Origin: Paludibacter sp.
Lineage (GTDB): Bacteria; Bacteroidota; Bacteroidia; Bacteroidales; Paludibacteraceae
Direction of reading: 5' to 3'
DNA length: 6,211 nt
Assembly: GCA_028748945.1 (NCBI GenBank)
Contig: JAQTOL010000202.1
Coordinates: 1 to 6,211, forward strand
The notes under the pieces are model-generated. The model ran no database searches. It saw nothing but the letters and a program-made list of their open reading frames with translations, and was not told where the DNA came from. Each line of letters starts with the position of its first letter. Position 1 is the first letter of the stretch. Of this stretch, positions 1-5,124 are shown piece after piece. Both the position numbers and the translations under genes were made by a program.

Positions 1-185
1 ATCGCGGGATGAAAATAACGTATTTGCGTGGAATTCTGGGTCAGTATATAATTGTAATTCCGGACCTGGACGCTGTAATTGTTCGCCTCGGAAAAAAATG
101 TGATACTGAATATAATGTGGATCAGAATTATCCAAAAGACCTGGAAACCTGGATTAATGCCGGGCTGGAAGTGATTAACAGATAA
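1..185 (+). CDS. Serine hydrolase, beta-lactamase/S12 family, C-terminal fragment
   Basis: The reading frame is open from the window edge (first full codon at 3) and stops with TAA at 183-185, giving about 60 residues. The visible part begins RGMKITYLRGILGQYIIVIP and continues through VIVRLGKK to a C-terminal helix ending WINAGLEVINR. The pattern RG-x-LGQYI-x-IP followed by a V-I-V-R-L-G strand is the end of the penicillin-binding/class C beta-lactamase fold in Bacteroidota serine hydrolases (PF00144). In that family this strand packs behind the active site. The catalytic Ser-x-x-Lys and Tyr motifs lie outside the window, so activity cannot be judged. Members are usually exported and act on D-amino-acid peptides, esters or unknown substrates. 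The stop is followed six bases later by a CCCCTAAAGGGG repeat. Family call from memory; fairly sure of the superfamily, not of the substrate. Confidence 0.72.
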   Translation, partial: RGMKITYLRGILGQYIIVIPDLDAVIVRLGKKCDTEYNVDQNYPKDLETWINAGLEVINR

Positions 186-191
186 ATACGA

Positions 192-214
192 CCCCTAACC
201 CCTAAAGGGGAATT
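192..214 (+). repeat. CCCCTAAAGGGG repeat, copy 1 (AATT subtype)
   Basis: The copy reads CCCCTAACCCCTAAAGGGG followed by AATT. It contains the perfect palindrome-like core CCCC-TAAA-GGGG preceded by an extra CCCCTAA. It lies just after the hydrolase stop codon and is in inverted orientation to the copy at 281-306, so the two could pair into one large hairpin around about 70 bp of unique DNA. Confidence 0.85.
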
Positions 215-280
215 AAGCAAGTTGTCTTCATAATTCCCAGTAGTGGTTTTGGATTATATCAGAGACAAAAGTAATTCAGT

Positions 281-306
281 TCCCTAAAGGTTAGGGGCGG
301 TTTTAT
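281..306 (-). repeat. CCCCTAAAGGGG repeat, copy 2 (degenerate core, inverted)
   Basis: Read on the minus strand it is CCGCCCCTAACC followed by TTTAGGGAAC, a slightly eroded version of copy 1. The outer flank GGGGCGGTTTTAT (294-306, plus strand) is shared letter for letter with the copy at 795-828. The stop codon of the DUF559 gene (303-305) falls inside this shared flank. Confidence 0.75.
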
Positions 307-692
307 ATTGGATATTTAAGTATTAACTTTAAATATCCTTTTATCTCTACAATTACTTTTTCAATATCATTGAATACTTCATCATTCGTAAATCGTATAA
401 CCGTTAAGCCAAATCTTTCAAGTTCTGCAGTACGATTTTCATCATATTCTTTTTGTGATTCATGAATTTTGCCATCAACTTCAACAACAAGTTTATACTT
501 ATGACAATAAAAATCTGCAATGAAAATATCTATTGGTTGTTGAGGTTTAAAACGTACTCCCAACTGACTCTTATTTAAACGACTCCATAATAGTTTTTCT
601 GCCGGTGTCATTTCTTTACGCAATTCACAAGCATTCTGAAAAATGGTACGTTTCGCACCATAGAACATATCAGGTAATTGAGTTCGTTGCAT
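303..692 (-). CDS. DUF559 domain protein, Vsr-like PD-(D/E)XK endonuclease fold
   Basis: 129 residues, ATG at 690-692, TAA at 303-305. The protein follows the DUF559 plan in order: an opening helix ELRKEMTPAEKLLWSRL (23-39), LGVRFKPQQPI (44-54), the strand IADFYC (58-63), VVEVDGKIH (69-77), a YDENR helix start (83-87), and the final strand VIRFTNDEV (98-106). D60, E71, D73 and H77 sit where Vsr-type mismatch nucleases carry their metal and catalytic residues, so a magnesium-dependent nuclease is likely; this is family knowledge, not shown here. An alternative start is M9, but M1 keeps a few extra residues and has an A/T-rich leader. No clear minus-7 box is seen upstream. Inverted CCCCTAAAGGGG repeats bracket the gene (281-306 and 725-750), and its stop codon lies within one of them. 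It stands alone with no methylase or other partner. Its role is unknown; DNA repair, defence or a link to the repeats are all possible. Confidence 0.88.
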   Translation of the reverse strand: MQRTQLPDMFYGAKRTIFQNACELRKEMTPAEKLLWSRLNKSQLGVRFKPQQPIDIFIADFYCHKYKLVVEVDGKIHESQKEYDENRTAELERFGLTVIRFTNDEVFNDIEKVIVEIKGYLKLILKYPI

Positions 693-724
693 CGTATTAT
701 TTTAATTACTTACGTCTCTTATAT

Positions 725-750
725 CCGCCCCCAACCCCCTAAAGGGGGCT
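725..750 (+). repeat. CCCCTAAAGGGG repeat, copy 3 (five-C/five-G core)
   Basis: Reads CCGCCCCCAA followed by CCCCCTAAAGGGGGCT. The core has five C and five G instead of four. It lies 33 bp upstream of the DUF559 start codon, with its CCGCCCC end facing the gene just as the copy at 281-306 does at the other side. It also forms an inverted pair with the copy at 795-828. Confidence 0.85.
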
Positions 751-794
751 GTAACCTTTATGTTTATTGAGAATAGTTTCGGATACCACTCTTT

Positions 795-828
795 AAGTCC
801 CCTTTAGGGGATTTAGGGGCGGTTTTAT
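795..828 (-). repeat. CCCCTAAAGGGG repeat, copy 4 (ACTT subtype, inverted)
   Basis: On the minus strand it reads ATAAAACCGCCCCTAAAT, then CCCCTAAAGGGG, then ACTT. The spacer TAAAT and the trailing GGGGACTT define a second subtype, also seen at 5941-5970 and 6161-6188. The flank GGGGCGGTTTTAT on the plus strand is identical to that of copy 2. Confidence 0.85.
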
Positions 829-848
829 CATCTCCTGTATTTCTCTTC

Positions 849-875
849 AATTCCCCTTTAGGGGTTAGGGGTTAC
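849..875 (-). repeat. CCCCTAAAGGGG repeat, copy 5 (AATT subtype), in amidotransferase 3' end
   Basis: On the minus strand it reads ACCCCTAACCCCTAAAGGGG followed by AATT, the same subtype as copy 1. It overlaps the end of the amidotransferase frame: its CCC-CTA-A register supplies the residues T-P-N-P and the TAA stop at 858-860. Confidence 0.85.
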
Positions 876-1568
876 TAAATAATCCAACAACTGAAACATT
901 TTCTTGTTATTGGATTCAAAATAATTTGTTTGTTCTAAAATCTTTTCAGCCGATTGTACTGTTTCGCTTTCAACTAATTCATGCATCCCGTTTTCAACCA
1001 TTTCGCGGAGTGATTCGGGTGTTACTTCAAAATGAAATTGCAATCCCAATACTTTGTTCTTAAACAAGAATGCCTGATGTTGGCAAACAGCGGAACTAAA
1101 TAACAATGTACTTTCTTTAGGTAATTCGTAGGTGTCTCCATGCCACTGAAAAACGGCGAATTCATCTTCAAAGCCGGTAAATACCTGAAGTGAACGGGCT
1201 TCATTAGTCAATTTTACATTCATCCAACCAATTTCCTTTTGTTTGTTCGGATACACTTTTGCTCCCAATACTTCAGCTATAAGTTGTGAACCCAGGCAAA
1301 TTCCCAGGACTGTTTATCCATTCTCTATAGCCAGACGGATAAATTCTTTTTCATCCTTTAAAAACGGATAAACGGCTTCGTCATACACACCCATTGGGCC
1401 GCCCATTACGATTAACCAATCGGTTTGTTCGATAGTTGGTAATTGATACGTTTTGTAGAAATGAGTATAGGTTACACTGTGTTTGTTGGCTGTTATCCAC
1501 TTTTCAATGCAGCCCAAACCTTCGAAAGCTACATGTTGAAAGACCTGAATGGAGAGTTTATTTTTCAT
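858..1568 (-). pseudogene. Class I glutamine amidotransferase, interrupted by an in-frame stop
   Basis: One frame runs from ATG (1566-1568) to TAA (858-860), 236 codons, about the usual size for a stand-alone class I (GMP-synthase-like) amidotransferase. It is broken by a single TAA at 1314-1316 (codon 85). Before the stop are the oxyanion-loop motif WLIVMGGPMGVYDE and a helix ending AIENG. Right after it, in the same frame, comes TVLGICLGSQLIAEVLG, with the nucleophile C91 in G-x-C-x-G-S-Q. The triad is completed by H179 and E181 in GLQFHFE, and QWHGDTYELP is also conserved. No base is gained or lost, so one substitution (a Lys or Gln/Glu codon to TAA) explains it. The downstream half has only a TTG at 1266-1268 as a start, beyond the cysteine, so it cannot be a working enzyme. 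Intact members hydrolyse glutamine to pass ammonia to a partner, or act on gamma-glutamyl compounds; the exact substrate is unknown. The start overlaps the upstream membrane gene by 11 bp. The last residues VTPNP are encoded by a repeat copy. Confidence 0.88.
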
Positions 1569-1836
1569 TTGAATGTTTTATAAAACGATTGTAAATATAT
1601 CCCAGGGTAAAAGTCGGGATGATATCGGTAAATGGGATTATTTCTTCTGCAAAATTAATAAAACTCCCTATTCTGCCTACTTTTCCGCCAAAACTCCGAT
1701 AAAAGATAAAGGCTGAAACGGGAGCCCACAACAAATCAAACCATTCGCCAACACCGGGAAACAGGTAAGTTGCTGAGCCGATTAGGTCCATGATAAGACA
1801 AAACAAAAGTGTGGGTTGGAATCTTATTTTCACCAT
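1558..1836 (-). CDS. Small conserved membrane protein of unknown function
   Basis: 92 residues, ATG at 1834-1836, TAA at 1558-1560. There are two clear hydrophobic stretches (about 9-27 and 34-47) and a third weaker one (about 72-84), so it is probably an inner-membrane protein. Landmarks are MDLIGSATYLFPG (16-28), WAP (37-39), FGG (49-51), NFAEEIIPFTD (61-71) and IPTFT (73-77). I recall similar short proteins in Bacteroidota genomes but no assigned function, so none is given. It is the first gene of a two-gene unit: its stop overlaps the start of the amidotransferase by 11 bp, pointing to coupled translation. A TAAGTTTG minus-7 box lies 27 bp before the start codon. Confidence 0.78.
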   Translation of the reverse strand: MVKIRFQPTLLFCLIMDLIGSATYLFPGVGEWFDLLWAPVSAFIFYRSFGGKVGRIGSFINFAEEIIPFTDIIPTFTLGYIYNRFIKHSNEK

Positions 1837-1862
1837 TTAATATGTCGGAATAATTTCTAATG

Positions 1863-1870
1863 CAAACTTA
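1863..1870 (-). promoter_or_regulatory. Candidate minus-7 promoter element TAAGTTTG
   Basis: A perfect match to the Bacteroidota TAnnTTTG consensus, 27 bp before the ATG of the 92-aa membrane protein, which would leave a leader of about 20 bases. No TTG is seen at the usual 19-21 bp distance upstream, so only half of the promoter is supported. Confidence 0.45.
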
Positions 1871-1934
1871 ATTAAAAGTATTGATTCTGCGATGGGATAG
1901 CGAAAATTGATTTCATGACAAAATATCTTAAATG

Positions 1935-1974
1935 AAAAAACCATTTTCCGGAATGTATCCTGAAAATGGTTTTT
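1935..1974 (-). terminator. Intrinsic terminator of the GntR/ABC operon
   Basis: A 13-bp perfect stem pairs 1936-1948 with 1962-1974 (plus-strand arms AAAAACCATTTTC and GAAAATGGTTTTT). It can extend inward by three more pairs past one mismatch, leaving a five-base loop. On the minus strand the stem ends in a T run, and it starts 36 bp after the stop of the last operon gene. The A run on the other arm means it could also stop plus-strand transcription. Confidence 0.82.
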
Positions 1975-2010
1975 CGTGTTAACTAAACTTACAAAACGAA
2001 TTCGATTTTG

Positions 2011-2520
2011 TTATTCCAACGGTATTGCATACATTCCAAAAGGAGATGATGCTGAATTGTCATAGACTCTGTAGAATCCTATTTTCTCATTCCCTTTCAA
2101 CGATTGTGTTACTGTCCCTTTAAATCCGTCATTACAATCAACGGTTATTTTAAGCAGGTTGATTTTATTATCCGAACTAAATTCGACTCTTCTGATATTC
2201 AAATCGATATTCAGCTTTTTCAGATCGTTTTTGTACTGGTTCAGTTGCTCATAAGTTGTGTTTTTATCCATGGATAAAAGTACTTTGGTTTTATCGGCAA
2301 ACAAACCATAATTCAGGTCGCCTTCCGAAGAATTAGTCTGAATGGTTGTACTATCTGAACCTGTATTTACTTTGATGCTAATGACTGAATTATTTCCTGA
2401 AACCCGGCCATTCAATTGTGGAGAAGTGCCGATGACACTTTTTAATCTGAAATTTGCGAATATCATACCAAGAACTACTAATATAAAAAGTCCCAGCAGT
2501 AATTTGTTACTTGTTTTCAT
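2011..2520 (-). CDS. Membrane-anchored hypothetical protein, last gene of ABC operon
   Basis: 169 residues, ATG at 2518-2520, TAA at 2011-2013. Residues 7-23 form one hydrophobic segment (LLLGLFILVVLGMIFAN) after a short basic start, so the rest is probably held outside the inner membrane. There is no lipobox cysteine. The C-terminal half (KNTTYEQLNQYKNDLKKLNIDLNI, then a strand ending ITVDCND, then IGFYRVY) resembles a repeat-like alpha/beta module that I recall from the periplasmic tails of Bacteroidota M56/BlaR1-like proteins; this is a weak, memory-based likeness. Its start overlaps the stop of the 77-aa gene in an ATGA, so translation is coupled. It begins MKTSNK, very like MKTTNR of that neighbour. 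Conserved operon position suggests an accessory or sensor role for the transporter, but no function is established. Confidence 0.8.
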   Translation of the reverse strand: MKTSNKLLLGLFILVVLGMIFANFRLKSVIGTSPQLNGRVSGNNSVISIKVNTGSDSTTIQTNSSEGDLNYGLFADKTKVLLSMDKNTTYEQLNQYKNDLKKLNIDLNIRRVEFSSDNKINLLKITVDCNDGFKGTVTQSLKGNEKIGFYRVYDNSASSPFGMYAIPLE

Positions 2521-2750
2521 ATATTGGATATTAATTGTTGAATACTGGATTTGATAAATGTTTTGGTGTAAATATAGAGTTTGTTTTCAGAAGCTTCAAC
2601 AGTGTCTGCTTCTACAGTTTGTTCAAACTCATTTGAAATTTGATTGTAGGTTTGCATAATAATATGTTTCCTTTCCATATTATAAATTATCCCCAGACCT
2701 AAAATCACGACAATGGCTATCGCTTTTGGAATTCTGTTTGTTGTTTTCAT
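2517..2750 (-). CDS. Small single-pass membrane protein in ABC operon, unknown function
   Basis: 77 residues, ATG at 2748-2750, TGA at 2517-2519. It has a hydrophobic segment at about 8-23 (PKAIAIVVILGLGIIY) and a polar tail rich in Glu, Thr and Asn. I do not recognise a family. The gene starts five bases after the GntR stop and overlaps the next gene by four (ATGA), so it is surely read as part of the operon. The first residues MKTTNR plus hydrophobic stretch mirror MKTSNK of the next protein, and the first nine bases of the two genes (ATGAAAACA) are identical. It could be a shortened relative of that protein or simply share a similar membrane anchor. Confidence 0.68.
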   Translation of the reverse strand: MKTTNRIPKAIAIVVILGLGIIYNMERKHIIMQTYNQISNEFEQTVEADTVEASENKLYIYTKTFIKSSIQQLISNI

Positions 2751-2755
2751 ATTTG

Positions 2756-3124
2756 TTAAGCTATTGATTTTAAATATGAATTGTATTGGACATTGATGTC
2801 CTCAATAGTCATTCCCAATAAATTCATCGTTTTGAATATTACAGGAAGTTCTTGTTCCAGAAATTGTTTCCGGCGGTAGTCGATAATCTTTGTTTTGGCA
2901 TTTTCCTCTACAAAATATCCGACACCTCTTTTGTTGAAAATAATTTCATTGCTTTGTAAAAAGTCAAAGCTTCGCATGACTGTATTCGGGTTCACCTCCA
3001 GGGCTACACCCAGCTCCCTGACGGATAGAATTCGGTCGCCCTCATTCCATCGTCCCAGGAGAATCTGTTCACAGACATAATCGCCTATTTGCAGATATAT
3101 GGTTTGATTTTCTTTGAATTCCAT
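2756..3124 (-). CDS. GntR-family transcriptional regulator, YtrA subfamily
   Basis: 122 residues, ATG at 3122-3124, TAA at 2756-2758. Residues 8-73 form the GntR winged helix: IYLQIGDYVCEQILLGRWNEGDRI, then SVRELGVALEVNPNTVMRSFDFL (34-56) with the recognition helix around N45-F56, and the wing IIFNKRGVGYFV (61-72). Only about 50 residues follow, a short helical part used for dimerisation, which is what marks YtrA-type members and sets them apart from FadR or HutC types with large ligand domains. YtrA regulators repress ABC operons for antimicrobial or envelope stress in Firmicutes (family knowledge). The gene lies two bases after the permease stop. The likely target is the 22-bp imperfect palindrome at 4835-4856 at the operon promoter, making the system self-regulated. 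The ligand is unknown. Confidence 0.92.
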   Translation of the reverse strand: MEFKENQTIYLQIGDYVCEQILLGRWNEGDRILSVRELGVALEVNPNTVMRSFDFLQSNEIIFNKRGVGYFVEENAKTKIIDYRRKQFLEQELPVIFKTMNLLGMTIEDINVQYNSYLKSIA

Positions 3125-3126
3125 GA

Positions 3127-3894
3127 TTATACTTGTTTTTCGGTTAAACGGAAATAGCTTACGATCCAGAAAAATGGAATCAAGGCGTATTTAAGAATTT
3201 GACCAATAATTTCTATTCCCGGAAATAAATCTTCCGTAGAAGTTATGTTTATATTATAGGTTTGTGAACCAATGTTGTAAGTTCCGAAAGTTACTTTCAG
3301 AAGCAATAATTCAATTAATCCGAATAAGATTGAAACTGCAATAATTACCAGCATAGTCTTACCAATAGCATTTCCTTTGAAATAGATAGAACCGAGCATA
3401 AATACGGATTGAATCCCCGCAAAGGCGATAAACGTATTTAGTAAGGTCATATCAGATTGTTGATATACAGAGTAATTACCGGCCGATTGGAGCAGTTCGA
3501 AATGGAGTGGGTTGTTTGATCCCCAGAACAGATTCCCTAAAGTAGTACCAAGTGTTGTTCCAATGACGTAAGTAAGCAATATCATCGCGAAATAGTATAC
3601 AGTAGTTAGTAAAATGGCTGTTATTAATTTCTCCAAATGAGTAGCCGGAATCAATAGATAGTGCATGCCACCCGGTGTGTAATTGAATACTTTGAACATG
3701 CGGGCTGCAAAAATGAATCCTGAGATAAATAAAAAGATTTGTACCGCAATGGATTTCTCATGTGGACCGGCTAAATGCATGACTAAAAAAACGACGGTCG
3801 TAATTCCCCAGAATGTGAGTTCACGTTGCTTATTCTCTGTGAAAAAGCGTTTAAGAAGCAAGCCTAAACGATCTATACTAAATGTTGTATTCAT
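3127..3894 (-). CDS. ABC transporter permease subunit, six membrane segments
   Basis: 255 residues from ATG at 3892-3894 to TAA at 3127-3129. The frame stays open upstream to 4194, but that part lies over the end of the ATPase gene and encodes a basic, non-membrane sequence, so the start at 3894, MNTTFSIDRL, is chosen. Six hydrophobic segments fall near residues 27-42, 49-67, 89-111, 148-171, 179-200 and 233-250. A short motif before the third, PGGMHYLLIPATHLEKL (74-90), matches the LPA-x-x-x-EK pattern that I recall from Bacteroidota ABC-2-type permeases next to YtrA regulators. It would form the membrane channel with the ATPase, from which it is separated by 34 bases. The substrate cannot be read from the sequence; export of a peptide or lipid-active compound is the usual guess for this class. 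Confidence 0.85.
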   Translation of the reverse strand: MNTTFSIDRLGLLLKRFFTENKQRELTFWGITTVVFLVMHLAGPHEKSIAVQIFLFISGFIFAARMFKVFNYTPGGMHYLLIPATHLEKLITAILLTTVYYFAMILLTYVIGTTLGTTLGNLFWGSNNPLHFELLQSAGNYSVYQQSDMTLLNTFIAFAGIQSVFMLGSIYFKGNAIGKTMLVIIAVSILFGLIELLLLKVTFGTYNIGSQTYNINITSTEDLFPGIEIIGQILKYALIPFFWIVSYFRLTEKQV

Positions 3895-3928
3895 TGTGTT
3901 GTGTTTTATGAGTTTGACTGACAAATAG

Positions 3929-4777
3929 TTAATTTTTTTTAGTTGAAAATAATTGTTTAATCCGGTTTTTATCGGCAATAATGGCATTGAACAACAATTC
4001 AATATCCAACTTACTTTCTTCGCCGGTTTTATTTTCCCGAACCTGAAAATAACCACGTAAAGTATCTTCGGAATGGATAAGGGTTTCGTCCTTCTCGTTT
4101 TTGTCGTACACTTTGAATAACAACTTTTTAGTGATGTCTTCAATCGATTCGTTGAATACAATTTCGTGACCTTCCATGACTGTAATGCTATCAATCAAAC
4201 TATCCAGATCGCGCACCTGATGAGTAGAAATAATCAGACAACGGTCGTTATCAATGCCTGAAGCCACCATGCGGCGGAATTGTCCTTTCGATGGAATATC
4301 CAATCCGTTGGTTGGTTCATCCATAAGCAACAATTTTGTATTGGTTGCCAATCCGAAAGCAACAAAAACTTTCTTTTTCTGACCGTGTGAGAGTTTATTC
4401 AACATCGATTTTTTATTTTCAATATCAAATTCCTTCAGGTAATTGTTGAATTGTTCCGCACTGAAATTGGGATAGAAAGGAGCGTATATCTTTTCGTAAT
4501 TTTCTATGCTCAATGTAAGTTGTGGTAATTCTTCGGGTAAGAAGAAAATTTCCTGTAGCATTTCCGGATACCGTTTGACCGGATTAAAACCAAGAGTATC
4601 TATTGAACCTGCTTTTGGAAAGTCCAATCCGGAAATGAGTTTCAATAAGGTACTTTTACCTTCTCCGTTCTTTCCAAGCAAACCGTGAATATGTCCGGCT
4701 TCGAGTTTTAAACTCAGGTTGGAAAGCAATTCTGTTTTGGTTGTGTAACTGAAAGTTACGTTTTGAATGTCTACCAT
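3929..4777 (-). CDS. ABC transporter ATP-binding protein
   Basis: 282 residues, ATG at 4775-4777, TAA at 3929-3931. All nucleotide-binding motifs are present: Walker A GKNGEGKST (35-43), signature LSHGQKKK (129-136, with His where Gly is commonest), Walker B LLLMDEP (149-155) with E154, D-loop GLD (158-160), and switch H186 in STH. FFLPEEL (78-84) takes the place of the usual Q-loop glutamine, with acidic residues there as in other YtrB-like ATPases (from memory). Residues after about 215 form an extra C-terminal domain of about 65 residues. It powers the permease encoded just downstream. It is the first gene of the operon, with a leader of about 75 bases from a strong promoter match. In related loci the regulator often comes first, whereas here it is third. 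Confidence 0.93.
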   Translation of the reverse strand: MVDIQNVTFSYTTKTELLSNLSLKLEAGHIHGLLGKNGEGKSTLLKLISGLDFPKAGSIDTLGFNPVKRYPEMLQEIFFLPEELPQLTLSIENYEKIYAPFYPNFSAEQFNNYLKEFDIENKKSMLNKLSHGQKKKVFVAFGLATNTKLLLMDEPTNGLDIPSKGQFRRMVASGIDNDRCLIISTHQVRDLDSLIDSITVMEGHEIVFNESIEDITKKLLFKVYDKNEKDETLIHSEDTLRGYFQVRENKTGEESKLDIELLFNAIIADKNRIKQLFSTKKN

Positions 4778-4834
4778 TTTAATTTATAGTTTAGTGTTGC
4801 GGAATAATAAGGATCAAACTTCACAAATTGTTTA

Positions 4835-4856
4835 GTGTGTTAGTGAAATAGTACAC
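4835..4856 (-). promoter_or_regulatory. Candidate GntR (YtrA-type) operator
   Basis: A 22-bp imperfect palindrome of the form GTGT-N2-TA-N-T-N2-A-N-TA-N2-ACAC: seven of eleven base pairs are symmetrical, including four outer pairs. It begins two bases downstream of the minus-7 box and so would cover the transcription start. The GTGTACTA half on the minus strand is like the half-sites I recall for YtrA regulators. The repressor encoded in the same operon is the natural binder; this is inference. Confidence 0.48.
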
Positions 4857-4858
4857 CG

Positions 4859-4888
4859 CAAAAGTATGGCAATATTTTAATTCTACAA
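4859..4888 (-). promoter_or_regulatory. Promoter of the ABC/GntR operon
   Basis: On the minus strand a TTG (4886-4888) is followed after 19 bp by TACTTTTG (4859-4866), matching both the minus-33 and the TAnnTTTG minus-7 elements of Bacteroidota primary-sigma promoters with the right spacing. The start point would fall inside the candidate operator, about 75 bases before the ATPase ATG. Confidence 0.68.
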
Positions 4889-4969
4889 TAGTTTCGATGT
4901 TAAATAATCTTAATCGTATAAATATATTTTCAACTGGCTGATTATTAGTGGGGTTTGTGCTGTTTTAAA

Positions 4970-5000
4970 TGGAATAGAAAGTAACTAATAAATTATTCCA
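4970..5000. other. Inverted repeat in the divergent intergenic region
   Basis: TGGAATA (4970-4976) is mirrored by TATTCCA (4994-5000) with 17 bases between, just upstream of the mazG minus-7 box and across its minus-33 zone. It may be an operator or chance in AT-rich DNA. The remainder of the gene-free stretch 4778-5124 holds the two divergent promoters, the candidate operator and the heptamer array; nothing else is seen. Confidence 0.25.
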
Positions 5001-5014
5001 ACATTTAAAATGCT

Positions 5015-5022
5015 TACCTTTG
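5015..5022 (+). promoter_or_regulatory. Candidate minus-7 element TACCTTTG for mazG
   Basis: A perfect TAnnTTTG match. The expected minus-33 place, 19 bp upstream, holds TTA rather than TTG. Transcription from here would start at about 5030 and carry the whole heptamer array in a leader of about 95 bases before the mazG ATG. Confidence 0.58.
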
Positions 5023-5033
5023 TGTTTTCTATA

Positions 5034-5089
5034 GAACCAAGAACCAAGAACCAAGAACCAAGAACCTGGAACCTGAAACCTGAAACCCG
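5034..5089 (+). repeat. Heptanucleotide tandem array, eight units
   Basis: Eight head-to-tail 7-bp units: GAACCAA four times, GAACCTG twice, then AAACCTG and AAACCCG. The first four are identical and the rest drift by one or two bases, as expected for slippage with decay at one end. It lies between the mazG minus-7 box and start codon, so it is transcribed but untranslated. Confidence 0.92.
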
Positions 5090-5124
5090 GTTCACAAATA
5101 ACTAAATACCCGTAACTGATCCAA

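Noticed and set aside
1022..1204. Minus-strand open frame in another register within the amidotransferase
   Set aside because: It lies wholly within conserved amidotransferase sequence in a different frame and has no recognisable features.
858..1268. Separate 136-codon gene starting at TTG 1266-1268
   Set aside because: It is the continuation, in the same frame, of the amidotransferase interrupted at 1314-1316. The TTG lies after the catalytic cysteine and is an ordinary Leu codon.
2342..2554. Plus-strand open frame opposite the 169-aa gene
   Set aside because: It is antisense to a coupled operon gene, spans a gene border, and shows no recognisable motif.
2895..3080. Plus-strand open frame opposite GntR
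   Set aside because: Shadow of the GntR winged-helix coding sequence; composition and motifs fit only the minus-strand reading.
3683..3928. Plus-strand open frame opposite the permease start
   Set aside because: It mirrors permease codons and runs through the start region; no family likeness.
3895..4194. Upstream extension of the permease frame
   Set aside because: It overlaps the well-supported ATPase 3' end in another frame, is basic and without membrane segments, and the ATG at 3892-3894 gives a normal permease start.
4506..4688. Plus-strand open frame opposite the ATPase Walker A region
   Set aside because: Shadow of a clearly conserved ATPase segment on the other strand.
5034..5089. 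CRISPR-like array
   Set aside because: Units are 7 bp, directly adjacent and without spacers; it is a simple tandem repeat, and no cas gene is present.
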